DNA from: a virus
Strand: one strand, 5' to 3'
DNA: 30,606 nt
IMG/VR virus record: IMGVR_UViG_3300023281_001906
Location: 1-30,606 of that record
Under the pieces are notes generated by a model that was given only the letters and a program-made list of their open reading frames with translations, searched no databases and was not told where the DNA came from. Positions 21,501 to 29,844 of the stretch are shown in pieces. Every line of letters begins with the position of its first letter. Within the stretch, counting starts at the first letter, position 1. Position numbers and translations under genes: made by a program.

Positions 21501-24356
21501 GATAATCCACTTGCAGATCCAGAAGAGACCAAATCTTTTGCATCTTCTTCGTTGATTGGTGAGGTTACTGTAAATGATGTTCGTAATAGTCTTACCAAAG
21601 AAACAATCAATAAATCACTGAAGGATAGTGATATTGGTATTGGACTGACTGATATCCGTTCAACGTCTGCTACTTCACACGACATTTATACTTCATTAGA
21701 TCACAGTCTCAATCGTATCACAAGAGTTTCCATTACAAGTCCTGGAACATCTTATGGTTCTGGAACTCCTGGGGATTTCTATAATGCAACTCTGGTGGGT
21801 TTTGCCGGTTCAACTGTCGGTCAACACGCAACTGCAAAAGTTACTGTAGATGGTTCGGGTAGCATTACTGATGTAAAGGTAATGGATGGTGGTAGTGCAT
21901 ATGGAATTGGTAATACTCTTACAGTTACTGGTATTGGAACCTATGGTGGTTTTAGTGAAGCAACTCTTACAGTCACTCAAATTTATAATAACGTTGGTGA
22001 TGTAGTTAAGATTTCTGGCGTCACTTCTACTTCATATCAAGATTACAACAATCTCTATCGTATTACTAATGTTGGTTCTGCAATAAGTTTCAGTGCAGTC
22101 TCTGCAACATCAGTATCTGGAATTTCAACTACAGTTGGTCCATCATTCACTTTCAACTCAATTGCTTATTTTACTGGAGAAGCAATTCGTATTAGTTCGC
22201 TTGTTTATGATAACACAGTAGGACTTGCAACCATTACTACAGTTAATAATCATGGACTTAAAGTAGATAATAAGGTTCAAATTACTGGAGCAAATGAAGC
22301 ACTTTATAATGGCGACTTTGTTGTTACTGAAAACTTAAGTCTTACATCATTCATAGTCAATATCGGGGTTTCTACCAGTGCTCCAACTGCAACAGGAACT
22401 CTCTTTGCATATCGTGAAGGTGTTACATCTAATGAAGGTGTTATTACCAGAGACAATGAAAATCTCAATGGTAGAATGGTTCCTACTTATGCAGGTATTA
22501 CGACCACACTTTCTGCACTTATTCCCGATGCAGTCATTGATGAGATTAATCTTCTTAATGTGGAAAATCTTGATATTAATATTGGAGATTATCTGGTCAT
22601 TGATGATGAGATTGTAAGAGTAAAGACCAATGTTGCAAGCACTCCTACAAATCCAATCTATGTCTTCCGTGGTGTATTAGGCACTCGTGCAGTCAATCAC
22701 GCAATTAACAGTGTTGTAAGAAGAATACGTATTGATCCAGTTGAATTAAGAAGACACTCTATTATGAGAGCGTCTGGGCATACTTTTGAGTATGTTGGAT
22801 ATGGTCCTGGTAACTATTCTACTGCATTCCCAGACAAACAAGATCGTCAAATATCTGCACAGGAAGAACTGCTAGCCCAATCTACACGTAAGGAAGGTGG
22901 GGTGAATTTCTTCACTGGTATGAATGATAAAGGTATTTCTTATGCAGGTAATAAGAAAGTAAGTAGTGTTACCGGCCAGGAAGAAATCTTTGATACTCCT
23001 ATTCAAACGGTGACTGGTGAAGATATTGGAAATCTTCCTGGTCTCAATGTGATTAATGCAATTGAAGGTGATTTTGGAAGATCCATTAATGTTAGTGGTG
23101 GTGCAGATGGTAAGGCACTCTCATCCTTTAATGGTCCTGTAGTCTTTAGTAATAAAGTTACATCAACGTCTTCTTCAGGTCTTGAAGCAAATTCATTATT
23201 ATTGCAAGGTGACGCAACAGTTTCTAGAAAGTATACTGTAGGAATTACTGACCCAACACTGTCTGGAAACCCAGGAGATATTGTTTACTACAGCAATCCT
23301 ACAAAAGGTGGTTATGTTGGTTGGATTTATACATTAGACAACGATTGGTATCGTTTTGGTAATGTAAGTATCTCTAAATCTGCAAATATTAATATTTTTG
23401 ATGCAGTTGGTATTGCAACGAATGATCCAGGTGATTGTAAGTTGAGAGTTGGTTCAGGAACATCATTATTCTGTGTTGATTTTAATGGAGTTGGTATTGG
23501 AACCACTGCAAACCAATATAAACTACACGTTATTGGTGATACTAATATTGTTGGAAATGTTTATGGTTCATTCTTTATTGGTGATGGTAGTGGATTAACA
23601 AATCTAAATCCAACAGCAACTGGTTGGACTAACATTACTGGTGGTATTTACAACACCAATTTAAATAATGTTGGTGTAGGTACTTCTGTTCCAAGATTTA
23701 ATCTTGAAGTTGGTTCAATTGGATCCGGCGGAACTTCACTTTGGGTGAATAATAATGCAAGATTTGATGATTTCTTAAGTGCAAATAATGTAACAATCAC
23801 TGGAATTATTACTGCAAGTTCTTACACTTTCTCCGGTGGAACTGGAACAATTAATGCAGGAATTGTTACCTCAAGTACATTGATTGTTGGTAGTGGTGGA
23901 ACTACAGTCACTACAAGTGGCGCAAATGTTGGTATTGGAACCACAGTACCAAGATCAAAACTGGATGTTGAAGGAACTTTAAGAATTAAGACCTCAAGAG
24001 AAGCAGTTGAAACTCTTTCAATTGCATTTAATGTGGTGACTGTAGATCTTTCAAGAGGACAGAACTTCTTGTTATCTGCAACTGCAAATGTTAATTCCTT
24101 CACAATTACAAATCCACCAACAGAGGCAAGTTCCTTTACGATTCGAATTACTCAAGATGCAACTGGTGGAAGAGTCATAGATATTGATGACTTTAGAACT
24201 TCTGGTGGATCATTGATTCCTGTCTATTGGCCTGGTGGTGGAGTTCTTCCAATTATAACTCCAACTGCTAATAGAAGTGATATCTACACCTTCAAGACCT
24301 TTGATGGTGGATCCACTTGGTATGGTGTTGTTGTAGGTCAAAACTTTACAAACTAA
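18537..24356 (+). CDS. Giant (1939 aa) beta-rich virion/fibre protein
   Basis: The largest gene in the window. The N-terminus has GSIIYVDPNSLDATDSIENQ, then LTRPFRTIARALIESSRFSY and TTILVFPGDHLIDNRPGWIP. This is the start pattern of pectate-lyase-like parallel beta-helix domains, and I have seen it in giant structural proteins of cyanophages. The middle is a long series of beta-rich modules, including ITSPGTSYGSG and VMDGGSAYGIGNTLTVTGIG segments. From ~1625 fibre-shaft repeats appear: VGIATNDPGDCKLRVG, VGIGTTANQYKLHV, VGVGTSVPRFNLEV and VGIGTTVPRSKLDVEG. The C-terminus ends with a PVYWPGGG and FKTFDGGSTWYGVVVGQ strand pair. It is probably a long fibre or baseplate appendage. No enzymatic motif is evident. 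Confidence 0.65.
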   Translation: MGLSRLENFIKSVRGSIIYVDPNSLDATDSIENQGNSLTRPFRTIARALIESSRFSYQKGLNNDRFAKTTILVFPGDHLIDNRPGWIPDGSNNFRLRNGSTSNDFPPFDLTTAFDLRDPNNQLYKLNSVHGGVIIPRGTSLVGLDLRKTKIRPLYVPNPTNDNIDRSCIFRVTGGCYLWQFSMFDADPNGICYIDYTSNTFVPNFSHHKLSCFEYADGVNPVVINDVFQSYSTDRTDLEMYYEKIGLAYGQSSGRTIEPDYPSAGIDIQPKIDEFRIVGSIGESAGISSIRAGDGVVSSNIITVTTTTAVPGLDVDTPFRINGITAPGYNGQFVVNEKISDTELRYQVQNAPANPLPSITGSVLTLNSDTVTSASPYIFNVSLRSVFGMCGLLADGAKATGFKSMVVAQFTGIGLQKDDSAFVLYDADTGTYQDSTVPGNETISTNSRSIFKPEYRNFHIKAINDAFIQNVSVFAIGYAEHFTVESGGDMSITNSNSNFGAKALVADGFRRTAFPQDDQGYITHIIPPKEISKVETSIEFNAIDVVKTVGVASTGHLYLYVQTNPDVPPENVLEGYRIGARENDALNVLISTGGTPVEYNARIVMPGSQTSSEKEFFVGRSGSVNSITSNTLTLTTAHTFGNGESIRILGDTGQIPDGLRPNTVYYAITDANPSSGITTNTQIQIAQTQNDAISANELIINAKGGNLSVVSRVSDKNPGDIGHPVQFNESENQWYINVSTASTENTIYSTIVSLGASVLGDATPRTFINRLADNRNAVDTIYRVRYVIPANSGATARPPSDGFILQESNSTIGATNSEIQTYFGAGSITNVNEQRNFKFIANATWLSNVASITTELPHNLSVGSQVEIVNVKSTNNTLGTANLGFNGTFTVTSVANSKQFRYALTTNPGTFTSDTTSRTTSLPYFRRKRFNNTYFVFRNEEAQRYIAGEQDGIYYLTLVNASNSPSVAPFTEEKFSQPVKELYPQTNRDNPLADPEETKSFASSSLIGEVTVNDVRNSLTKETINKSLKDSDIGIGLTDIRSTSATSHDIYTSLDHSLNRITRVSITSPGTSYGSGTPGDFYNATLVGFAGSTVGQHATAKVTVDGSGSITDVKVMDGGSAYGIGNTLTVTGIGTYGGFSEATLTVTQIYNNVGDVVKISGVTSTSYQDYNNLYRITNVGSAISFSAVSATSVSGISTTVGPSFTFNSIAYFTGEAIRISSLVYDNTVGLATITTVNNHGLKVDNKVQITGANEALYNGDFVVTENLSLTSFIVNIGVSTSAPTATGTLFAYREGVTSNEGVITRDNENLNGRMVPTYAGITTTLSALIPDAVIDEINLLNVENLDINIGDYLVIDDEIVRVKTNVASTPTNPIYVFRGVLGTRAVNHAINSVVRRIRIDPVELRRHSIMRASGHTFEYVGYGPGNYSTAFPDKQDRQISAQEELLAQSTRKEGGVNFFTGMNDKGISYAGNKKVSSVTGQEEIFDTPIQTVTGEDIGNLPGLNVINAIEGDFGRSINVSGGADGKALSSFNGPVVFSNKVTSTSSSGLEANSLLLQGDATVSRKYTVGITDPTLSGNPGDIVYYSNPTKGGYVGWIYTLDNDWYRFGNVSISKSANINIFDAVGIATNDPGDCKLRVGSGTSLFCVDFNGVGIGTTANQYKLHVIGDTNIVGNVYGSFFIGDGSGLTNLNPTATGWTNITGGIYNTNLNNVGVGTSVPRFNLEVGSIGSGGTSLWVNNNARFDDFLSANNVTITGIITASSYTFSGGTGTINAGIVTSSTLIVGSGGTTVTTSGANVGIGTTVPRSKLDVEGTLRIKTSREAVETLSIAFNVVTVDLSRGQNFLLSATANVNSFTITNPPTEASSFTIRITQDATGGRVIDIDDFRTSGGSLIPVYWPGGGVLPIITPTANRSDIYTFKTFDGGSTWYGVVVGQNFTN

Positions 24357-24361
24357 AATAA

Positions 24362-26260
24362 ATGGTAAGTAAGCAGACAACTTTAGACCTTAATGGTCCT
24401 ATTCTATCATTTATACAGCAACCACAGTCTGTAACCATTGATAATGGTACAACCACTGCGCTTATTGGAATTGCAACAGCAACATTTCCAAATCAGGACC
24501 CATCAAACTCTGCGTTAAGTACTGGAACTTTATCCTATCGTTGGAATGTTGAAGGAGTTGGTCCACTTACTGATGGACCCTTTCGTGGAGCAACAATTTC
24601 TGGAACTGCATCTACAACTCTTACAGTTTCGAATGCTATAAGTCCTGATACAAGTCAAACAAATTTCTTCTTATCTGTAGATTATATACCCTCTGCATAT
24701 TCACAACCTGTAGGGTCTGCTGTAACTGAAGGAACTGCAAGGTCAACAGGTAATGTAATTAATGAAATTCTAAATTCTAGTGGTGCAACTCTTATAGTTA
24801 ATCCTTTTATTACTATTGTATCTCAACCACAAAATGATACTACTGCTATTGGTAGTAGGGCAAATTTCTTTGTAGATGCTATAATTAGTGATAGTAGATT
24901 TGGTGGTTTAATTTATCAGTGGCAGCTAAACAATCAAAACTTAACAGACCGTAGTGATATCAGTGCATTAATCAGTGGTTCGAATCAACCAGGATTAATT
25001 ATCACACCAACTCCAGAAGTTCCAGGAATTTCTACAGTAAGAGTTCTTGTTTCAAATCCAAGCGCAGGGGCAGTAATATCTAATAATGTAACTCTAAATG
25101 TTGTAAATCCTAGAAATATTCTTATTATTGAAGGGTATACTCCTCAAAATAATTATGATATAAGAGAAGTAAATTTGGATGGTGGAGCAAGTTTTACATT
25201 AACTGATGAAACATTTGGGTCAAATTTTAGTATTATTACTTTTTATGCTCCAGAAAATGATTTAGATTTAGAAATAGATATTCGTACATCAAAAGGAACT
25301 GATAAAGGTTCTTATACTGGAGGTCAAGGAGGAACATCAAGAATAAGAACTACTTTAAGAAGAAATGATGAGTATACAGTATTAGGAATTTCTAATAACT
25401 CCGGATTGTTTATCTATCGTGGTGCAAGTCTTATTTCTGTTGTTGGAAGGGGCGGTGATGCAGGTTCTGTGGGAAATGGTGGTATAGGTGGTGGAGTAAG
25501 TAATTCTGGCGAAAATGGTTCTGGAAGGGGTGCTGGAACTGGAGGAGTAAGACCTTCAGCGCAATTAACACTGAATGGAATTTTTGGGTCAACTTCAACA
25601 GTATCAAATATTCTTTCTGGTGATAGTATAGCACCAATTCCTAATGGAGGAAGAACTATATCCTGCCCTAAAGGTTCTTATTGGGTAGGACAAGGAATAC
25701 AACCTTGCAGTATCATAGGAAATATTCAATTTCGTAATACTGATGGGACATTAATTTCACAAAGTGCATTAATTAATAGAGGATTTAAACCAGGATATAC
25801 AATTACAACCACTGCAGGAAAAGCACTTTCTACTGGTGGTAATGGTGGTGTTGGTGCAACTGGTGGTTCTGGTGGAAATGAAGGTGGTGGTGGAGGAGGT
25901 AGTGGGTACAGTGATGGTTCTTATACCATTTTTTCTTCTACATCTGGCGGAAACAATACTCTAAAATCTACAATTAACTTTAAGATTTTTGTTCCACCAC
26001 CTCCTCCTCCACCACCACCCGCTCCATCACCATCAAGTTCTCCTTCACCTGCAACTTACGATGGAGTTGCTGGAGGGTTCAATCAAAACTCTGGATTTAG
26101 TCAAAGTCAAATTTATAATCCTGGAGGAGCAACTATTGGGGCGGCTGGAGTTGAACGTGCTTTAAATAGTGGATTTAGTATTAGTGAAGTTCAGTCTTGG
26201 GTTGATCGTACCGGCGCGGGTGTTGGCGTAGCAGCAAGAAATATTTACGGTCTTAGATAA
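24362..26260 (+). CDS. Fibre/adhesin with Ig-like domains, Gly-rich segments and a poly-Pro linker
   Basis: A 632-aa protein starting 5 nt after the giant gene. Residues ~14-145 and ~150-250 each look like an immunoglobulin-like domain (IQQPQSVTIDNGTTTALIG; IVSQPQNDTTAIGSRANFFV, then LIYQWQLNNQ). Residues ~255-360 are beta-rich. Gly-rich stretches at ~363-400 (GRGGDAGSVGNGGIGGGV...) and ~493-520 (GGNGGVGATGGSGG) resemble the polyglycine-helix tips of phage adhesins such as T4-type gp38. A run of nine prolines (~545-553) and Ser/Pro linker precedes a 60-residue C-terminal domain (GFSISEVQSWVDRTGAG). It is likely a host-recognition protein; receptor and adhesin roles are inferred from architecture. 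Confidence 0.55.
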   Translation: MVSKQTTLDLNGPILSFIQQPQSVTIDNGTTTALIGIATATFPNQDPSNSALSTGTLSYRWNVEGVGPLTDGPFRGATISGTASTTLTVSNAISPDTSQTNFFLSVDYIPSAYSQPVGSAVTEGTARSTGNVINEILNSSGATLIVNPFITIVSQPQNDTTAIGSRANFFVDAIISDSRFGGLIYQWQLNNQNLTDRSDISALISGSNQPGLIITPTPEVPGISTVRVLVSNPSAGAVISNNVTLNVVNPRNILIIEGYTPQNNYDIREVNLDGGASFTLTDETFGSNFSIITFYAPENDLDLEIDIRTSKGTDKGSYTGGQGGTSRIRTTLRRNDEYTVLGISNNSGLFIYRGASLISVVGRGGDAGSVGNGGIGGGVSNSGENGSGRGAGTGGVRPSAQLTLNGIFGSTSTVSNILSGDSIAPIPNGGRTISCPKGSYWVGQGIQPCSIIGNIQFRNTDGTLISQSALINRGFKPGYTITTTAGKALSTGGNGGVGATGGSGGNEGGGGGGSGYSDGSYTIFSSTSGGNNTLKSTINFKIFVPPPPPPPPPAPSPSSSPSPATYDGVAGGFNQNSGFSQSQIYNPGGATIGAAGVERALNSGFSISEVQSWVDRTGAGVGVAARNIYGLR

Positions 26261-26264
26261 TTTT

Positions 26265-26272
26265 TATAAATA
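26265..26272 (+). promoter_or_regulatory. Late promoter box TATAAATA
   Basis: Exact T4 late consensus TATAAATA in the 54-nt gap after the Ig/Gly-rich gene, 42 nt before the start at 26315. Confidence 0.62.
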
Positions 26273-26314
26273 GTTAAAATCTAAACGGAGGGATAGTGAA
26301 CTCCAGGAGAACCA

Positions 26315-28498
26315 ATGGCTATCAATAAAGCATTCGTAGTAAAAAACGGATTTGAGGTCTCTACCGATCTCATTCTTGCAAATGCAGATACAAGAAGAGT
26401 TGGTGTAGGATTCACAAATCCACAGTTTCTTTTAGATGTTGCTGGTGGTATTGGAGCAACTGATTTTTATCTTACAGGAATTGGTACTTTTGTTGATACC
26501 TTGAATGTAGGACTTGGAGGAACCGTTCTTACAGTTCTTGGTGTAGGAAACTCTATTGGTATTGGAACTGCACTACCTGCATACCTGTTAGACATAAGGT
26601 CTCCAGTATCCACAGGACAGACAGCACTTTATGTTGAAGGTGACGTAAGGATTACTGGCGACTTAAGTTTAGATGACGTAACTCTTGATGATGCAGAAAT
26701 TCAAGACCTGACTGTTACAGATACTTTTATTGTTGCAGGTCTGTCTACATTTAACTCTAATGTTTTTATTGATGCAGATTTAAATGTATCTGGAGTTACT
26801 ACATTAGGTGCTTATGTTGATATCAATGATTCTGTTGATATTGCAGTAGACTTAAATGTAGTTGGATTAACAACCCTTGGTGGTTATGTTGATATTAATA
26901 ACTCTGTTGATATTTCTGGAGCACTTAATGTAGTTGGATTAACTACTCTTGCAACAGTTGATATTAATGCAGGAGACATTGAAGTCTCTAATGTTGATAC
27001 CACAGATTTATATGTCTCTGGAATCTCAACACTTGGAACAGTATTAATCAACTCTGGGATTATTACTGCAGCATCAGGAATTGTTACTTATTATGGTGAC
27101 GGACAGTATCTCGACTTAACCAACAATTCTTCTACAGGTATTGGTATTGGAACCACTGGTGGTATTGTTGGTTATGGTATTACCTTTATTAATTTCTATG
27201 GTACAGGTGTTTCCTCTGCATTTTATGATTCCGGTGTAGGTATTGCAACCATCTTCTTTGAGGGTGGTGGTGGAGGTAGTGGAACTATTGGTATTGGAAC
27301 CGAGTTTCCAATCAGTTCTGTAAATGGAGATTTATTCTATAGTGCAGAGTATGGAAGAATATTCGTTTATTATGATGAACTTGAAATTGGTATTGGTACT
27401 GATGCATATTGGGTAGATGCAGCACCATTTAATGTTGGTATTATCACTTCATTAACCAATGTTTCCTTTGCACCAGGAAGCGCAGTAGATCCATCAATGT
27501 ACTTTATTGGTTATCCTACAACTGGGTTCTTCTCACCTGGTTCGGGACAATTTACTATAGTCTCTTCTGGTTCTTCAATTCTCAATATTAATCCTAATGG
27601 TATTGTTGTTACTGGAGTTGCAACAATTGGTAATGTTACTGTCGGTGGTGCAACAACTGATTTAATTGTTAATGGAGATGCAAGAGTTACAGGTATTCTT
27701 ACTGTTGGTTCAAGTAGTTTAACATTAAATGGAGATACTAATACAATTAATGGAGTTACCATTAGTTCTGGTATTATTACTGCATCAAGTTTTGTTGGTG
27801 CCCTAACTGGAAATGCAACAGGACTTTCTGGAACTCCTAATCTAACTGTTGGGGTAGTCACAGCAACTTCATTCTCTGGTGCAGTAACTGGAACTGCAAC
27901 AAGTACAACTAATATTCCTAACTTATCAGGAGACCTTACTTCTGCAAATACAGTCACTACATTAGCAACAGTCAATGGTAACACTGGAAGTTTTGGTTCT
28001 GGTAGTGCAATTCCAACCATTACTGTTAATGCTAAAGGTTTAATTACTGCGGTCACAACAACTGCTGTAACTTCTGGAACAACAATTACTGATGATACAA
28101 GCACTGATGCAACAAGATACATTGTATTTGAAGATATTACATCAGGAACTAGTTCTGCTGCAAACGTAAGTTCTACTAAACTGACTTATAATCCTTCAAC
28201 AGGAACTCTTACTGCGATTGATTTAAACGCTACTAGTGATATTAATCTCAAAGAGAATATTCACACAGTAGAAAATGCATTAGAAACTGTAAGTTCTCTT
28301 CGTGGTGTCTCATTTGATTGGAAAGAAACTGGTAAGAGTTCTTATGGAGTAATCGCACAGGAACTTGAGGAAATATTACCAGAACTCGTAAAACAAGGTG
28401 AGGTTAAATCAGTGAATTACAATGGTATTATTGGAGTTCTTATAGAGGCAGTGAAAGAACTTAAGAAAGAAGTAGAAGAACTTAAAAAAACTAAATAA
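26315..28498 (+). CDS. Tail fibre with C-terminal S74 intramolecular chaperone (endosialidase-type)
   Basis: A 727-aa protein with a good Shine-Dalgarno (AGGAGA, 26305-26310) and an upstream late box. The N-terminus (AINKAFVVKNGFEVSTDLIL...) leads to fibre-shaft repeats: VGVGFTNPQFLLDVAG, IGIGTALPAYLLDI and two 24-residue units around VDINDSVDIAVDLNVVGLTT. A long Thr/Ser/Gly beta region follows. The C-terminus is a clear S74 domain. The Ser-Lys pair S641/K646 (SDINLKEN) has the five-residue spacing of endosialidase chaperones, and then come GVSFDWKETG, YGVIAQELEEILPELV, VNYNGIIGVLIEAVKEL and a short coiled coil. Such chaperones trimerise the fibre and then cut themselves off before the serine, which here would release 87 residues. 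Confidence 0.84.
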   Translation: MAINKAFVVKNGFEVSTDLILANADTRRVGVGFTNPQFLLDVAGGIGATDFYLTGIGTFVDTLNVGLGGTVLTVLGVGNSIGIGTALPAYLLDIRSPVSTGQTALYVEGDVRITGDLSLDDVTLDDAEIQDLTVTDTFIVAGLSTFNSNVFIDADLNVSGVTTLGAYVDINDSVDIAVDLNVVGLTTLGGYVDINNSVDISGALNVVGLTTLATVDINAGDIEVSNVDTTDLYVSGISTLGTVLINSGIITAASGIVTYYGDGQYLDLTNNSSTGIGIGTTGGIVGYGITFINFYGTGVSSAFYDSGVGIATIFFEGGGGGSGTIGIGTEFPISSVNGDLFYSAEYGRIFVYYDELEIGIGTDAYWVDAAPFNVGIITSLTNVSFAPGSAVDPSMYFIGYPTTGFFSPGSGQFTIVSSGSSILNINPNGIVVTGVATIGNVTVGGATTDLIVNGDARVTGILTVGSSSLTLNGDTNTINGVTISSGIITASSFVGALTGNATGLSGTPNLTVGVVTATSFSGAVTGTATSTTNIPNLSGDLTSANTVTTLATVNGNTGSFGSGSAIPTITVNAKGLITAVTTTAVTSGTTITDDTSTDATRYIVFEDITSGTSSAANVSSTKLTYNPSTGTLTAIDLNATSDINLKENIHTVENALETVSSLRGVSFDWKETGKSSYGVIAQELEEILPELVKQGEVKSVNYNGIIGVLIEAVKELKKEVEELKKTK
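26813..26955 (+). repeat. Two tandem ~72-bp imperfect repeats in the S74 fibre
   Basis: Two in-frame copies beginning TTATGTTGATAT at 26813 and 26884 encode VDIN-SVDI-LNVVGLTTL units. They are imperfect (third-position and some coding changes), suggesting an older duplication in the fibre shaft. Confidence 0.7.
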
Positions 28499-28529
28499 TA
28501 AGGAGATAAAAACGAGTGGAAACACGAAG

Positions 28530-29624
28530 ATGTCTATAAAAATCTCAGGGACAACAGTTATTGATAATAGTAGAAATATTGCAGGAGTAGCGATTACAGT
28601 AACTTCTGCTCTTGATGTACCTGACGGAAATGTAGCAGCAAGACCTGCATCACCTGGTATAGGAAGTTTAAGATATAATTCTGAATACACAAGACTAGAA
28701 TTTTATAATGGAACTATTTGGATTCCATTACATTCATTACCTTTAGTTCCAAGTCCTACAGATACTGGTGTCTTTGGTGGAGGATCTCCAGGAGACCAAA
28801 GCGTAATGGACTATATTACCATTGCATCCACCGGTAATGCTACTGACTTTGGATACCTTTCTGTTGCTCGTAGTAATCTTTCTGCTTGTTCTTCAAGTAC
28901 TCGTGGAGTCTTTGGTGGTGGTAGTCCAGGACCATTCAACGTAATAGACTACATTACAATTGCATCAACAGGTAATGCAACTGACTTTGGAGACCTTACT
29001 TTTGTTCGTCAAGAACTTGCTGCTTGTTCCTCAAGCACTCGTGGAGTCTTTGGTGGTGGTTTTGTTGGACCAAGGACAAACATAATAGACTACATTACTA
29101 TTGCATCCACCGGTAATGCATTGGACTTTGGAGACCTTTCTGTTGTTCGTGATGGTGCTCTTGCTGCTTGTTCTTCAAGTACTCGGGGAGTCTTTGGTGG
29201 TGGTTATACAAACGTAATAGACTACATCACCATTGCATCTACTGGTAATGCAACTGACTTTGGAGACCTTACTTTTGTTCGTCAAGAACTTGCTGCCTGT
29301 TCTTCAAGTACTCGTGGAGTCTTTGGTGGTAGTAGTGCTCCTGGATCTCCGGGATTTTCAAACGTAATCGACTACATTACCATTGCAACAACAGGTAATG
29401 CAATTGACTTTGGTGATCTTACTGTTGCTCGTGGTGGTGCGCGAGCATCTACATCCAATTCAACAAGAGGAGTCTTTGGTGGTGGTGCAAATTTTGGTGG
29501 AAATCAAAACGTAATCGACTACATCACCATTGCATCCACTGGTAATGCAACTGACTTTGGAGACCTTACTCGTGCTCGTACTGGTCCTACTGCCTGTTCT
29601 TCAGCCCATGGAGGATTACAATAA
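28530..29624 (+). CDS. Repeat-array fibre protein A (kelch-like ~46-aa repeats)
   Basis: A 364-aa protein. Residues 1-75 are a module (ISGTTVIDNSRNIAGVAITV, RPASPGIGSLRYNSEYTRLE, FYNGTIWIPL) shared with the next two genes, probably the attachment part. From residue ~78 to the end are six copies of a ~43-50-residue repeat with pattern GVFGGG-x(n)-NVIDYITIASTGNATDFGDL followed by a V/ARxxLAACSSSTR segment. FGGG strands and regular length suggest a beta-propeller or kelch-like blade, but this is inference. The last copy ends ACSSAHGGLQ. An AGGAG lies at 28501-28505, 24 nt before the ATG, unusually far. The stop overlaps the next start (TAATG). Confidence 0.66.
   Translation: MSIKISGTTVIDNSRNIAGVAITVTSALDVPDGNVAARPASPGIGSLRYNSEYTRLEFYNGTIWIPLHSLPLVPSPTDTGVFGGGSPGDQSVMDYITIASTGNATDFGYLSVARSNLSACSSSTRGVFGGGSPGPFNVIDYITIASTGNATDFGDLTFVRQELAACSSSTRGVFGGGFVGPRTNIIDYITIASTGNALDFGDLSVVRDGALAACSSSTRGVFGGGYTNVIDYITIASTGNATDFGDLTFVRQELAACSSSTRGVFGGSSAPGSPGFSNVIDYITIATTGNAIDFGDLTVARGGARASTSNSTRGVFGGGANFGGNQNVIDYITIASTGNATDFGDLTRARTGPTACSSAHGGLQ
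28761..29606 (+). repeat. Six-copy in-frame repeat array in fibre protein A
   Basis: About 130-150 bp units containing GTCTTTGGTGGTGG and GACTACATTAC...GCATC...GGTAATGCA. Copies 2 and 4 are almost identical across the stretch around GACCTTACTTTTGTTCGTCA and the following bases, a sign of recent duplication or gene conversion. Confidence 0.85.
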
Positions 29625-29842
29625 TGGCTATACAAATCTCAGGAACAACTGTTATCGATAATAGTAGAAATATTGTTGGAGTTGCAGTTACTGCATCCAC
29701 AAATTTAACTATTCCAAGTGGTACTACTTCTGGAAGACCATCACCCGCAACAACGGGAAGTGTGAGGTATAATACTGATAGTCAACTAATAGAATATTAT
29801 AATGGAAGTGCTTGGTTTGGTGTTAGTTTAGGAGGTTTATAA
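29624..29842 (+). CDS. Small protein equal to the shared N-terminal fibre module alone
   Basis: A 72-aa protein almost entirely made of the N-terminal module of the genes on both sides: IQISGTTVIDNSRNIVGVAV, RPSPATTGSVRYNTDSQLIE, YYNGSAWFGVSLGGL. It lacks the repeat array. It starts inside the previous stop codon and ends 2 nt before the next start. It may be a free-standing attachment or cap protein, a competitor for assembly sites, or an acceptor cassette for repeat arrays. Intact frame and tight spacing argue against decay. Confidence 0.6.
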   Translation: MAIQISGTTVIDNSRNIVGVAVTASTNLTIPSGTTSGRPSPATTGSVRYNTDSQLIEYYNGSAWFGVSLGGL

Positions 29843-29844
29843 TA

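Noticed and set aside
27511-28122. 203-aa open frame on the minus strand
   Set aside because: Antisense to the S74 fibre gene, low-complexity Val/Pro/Thr composition arising from its Thr/Ala/Gly repeats; no start signal.
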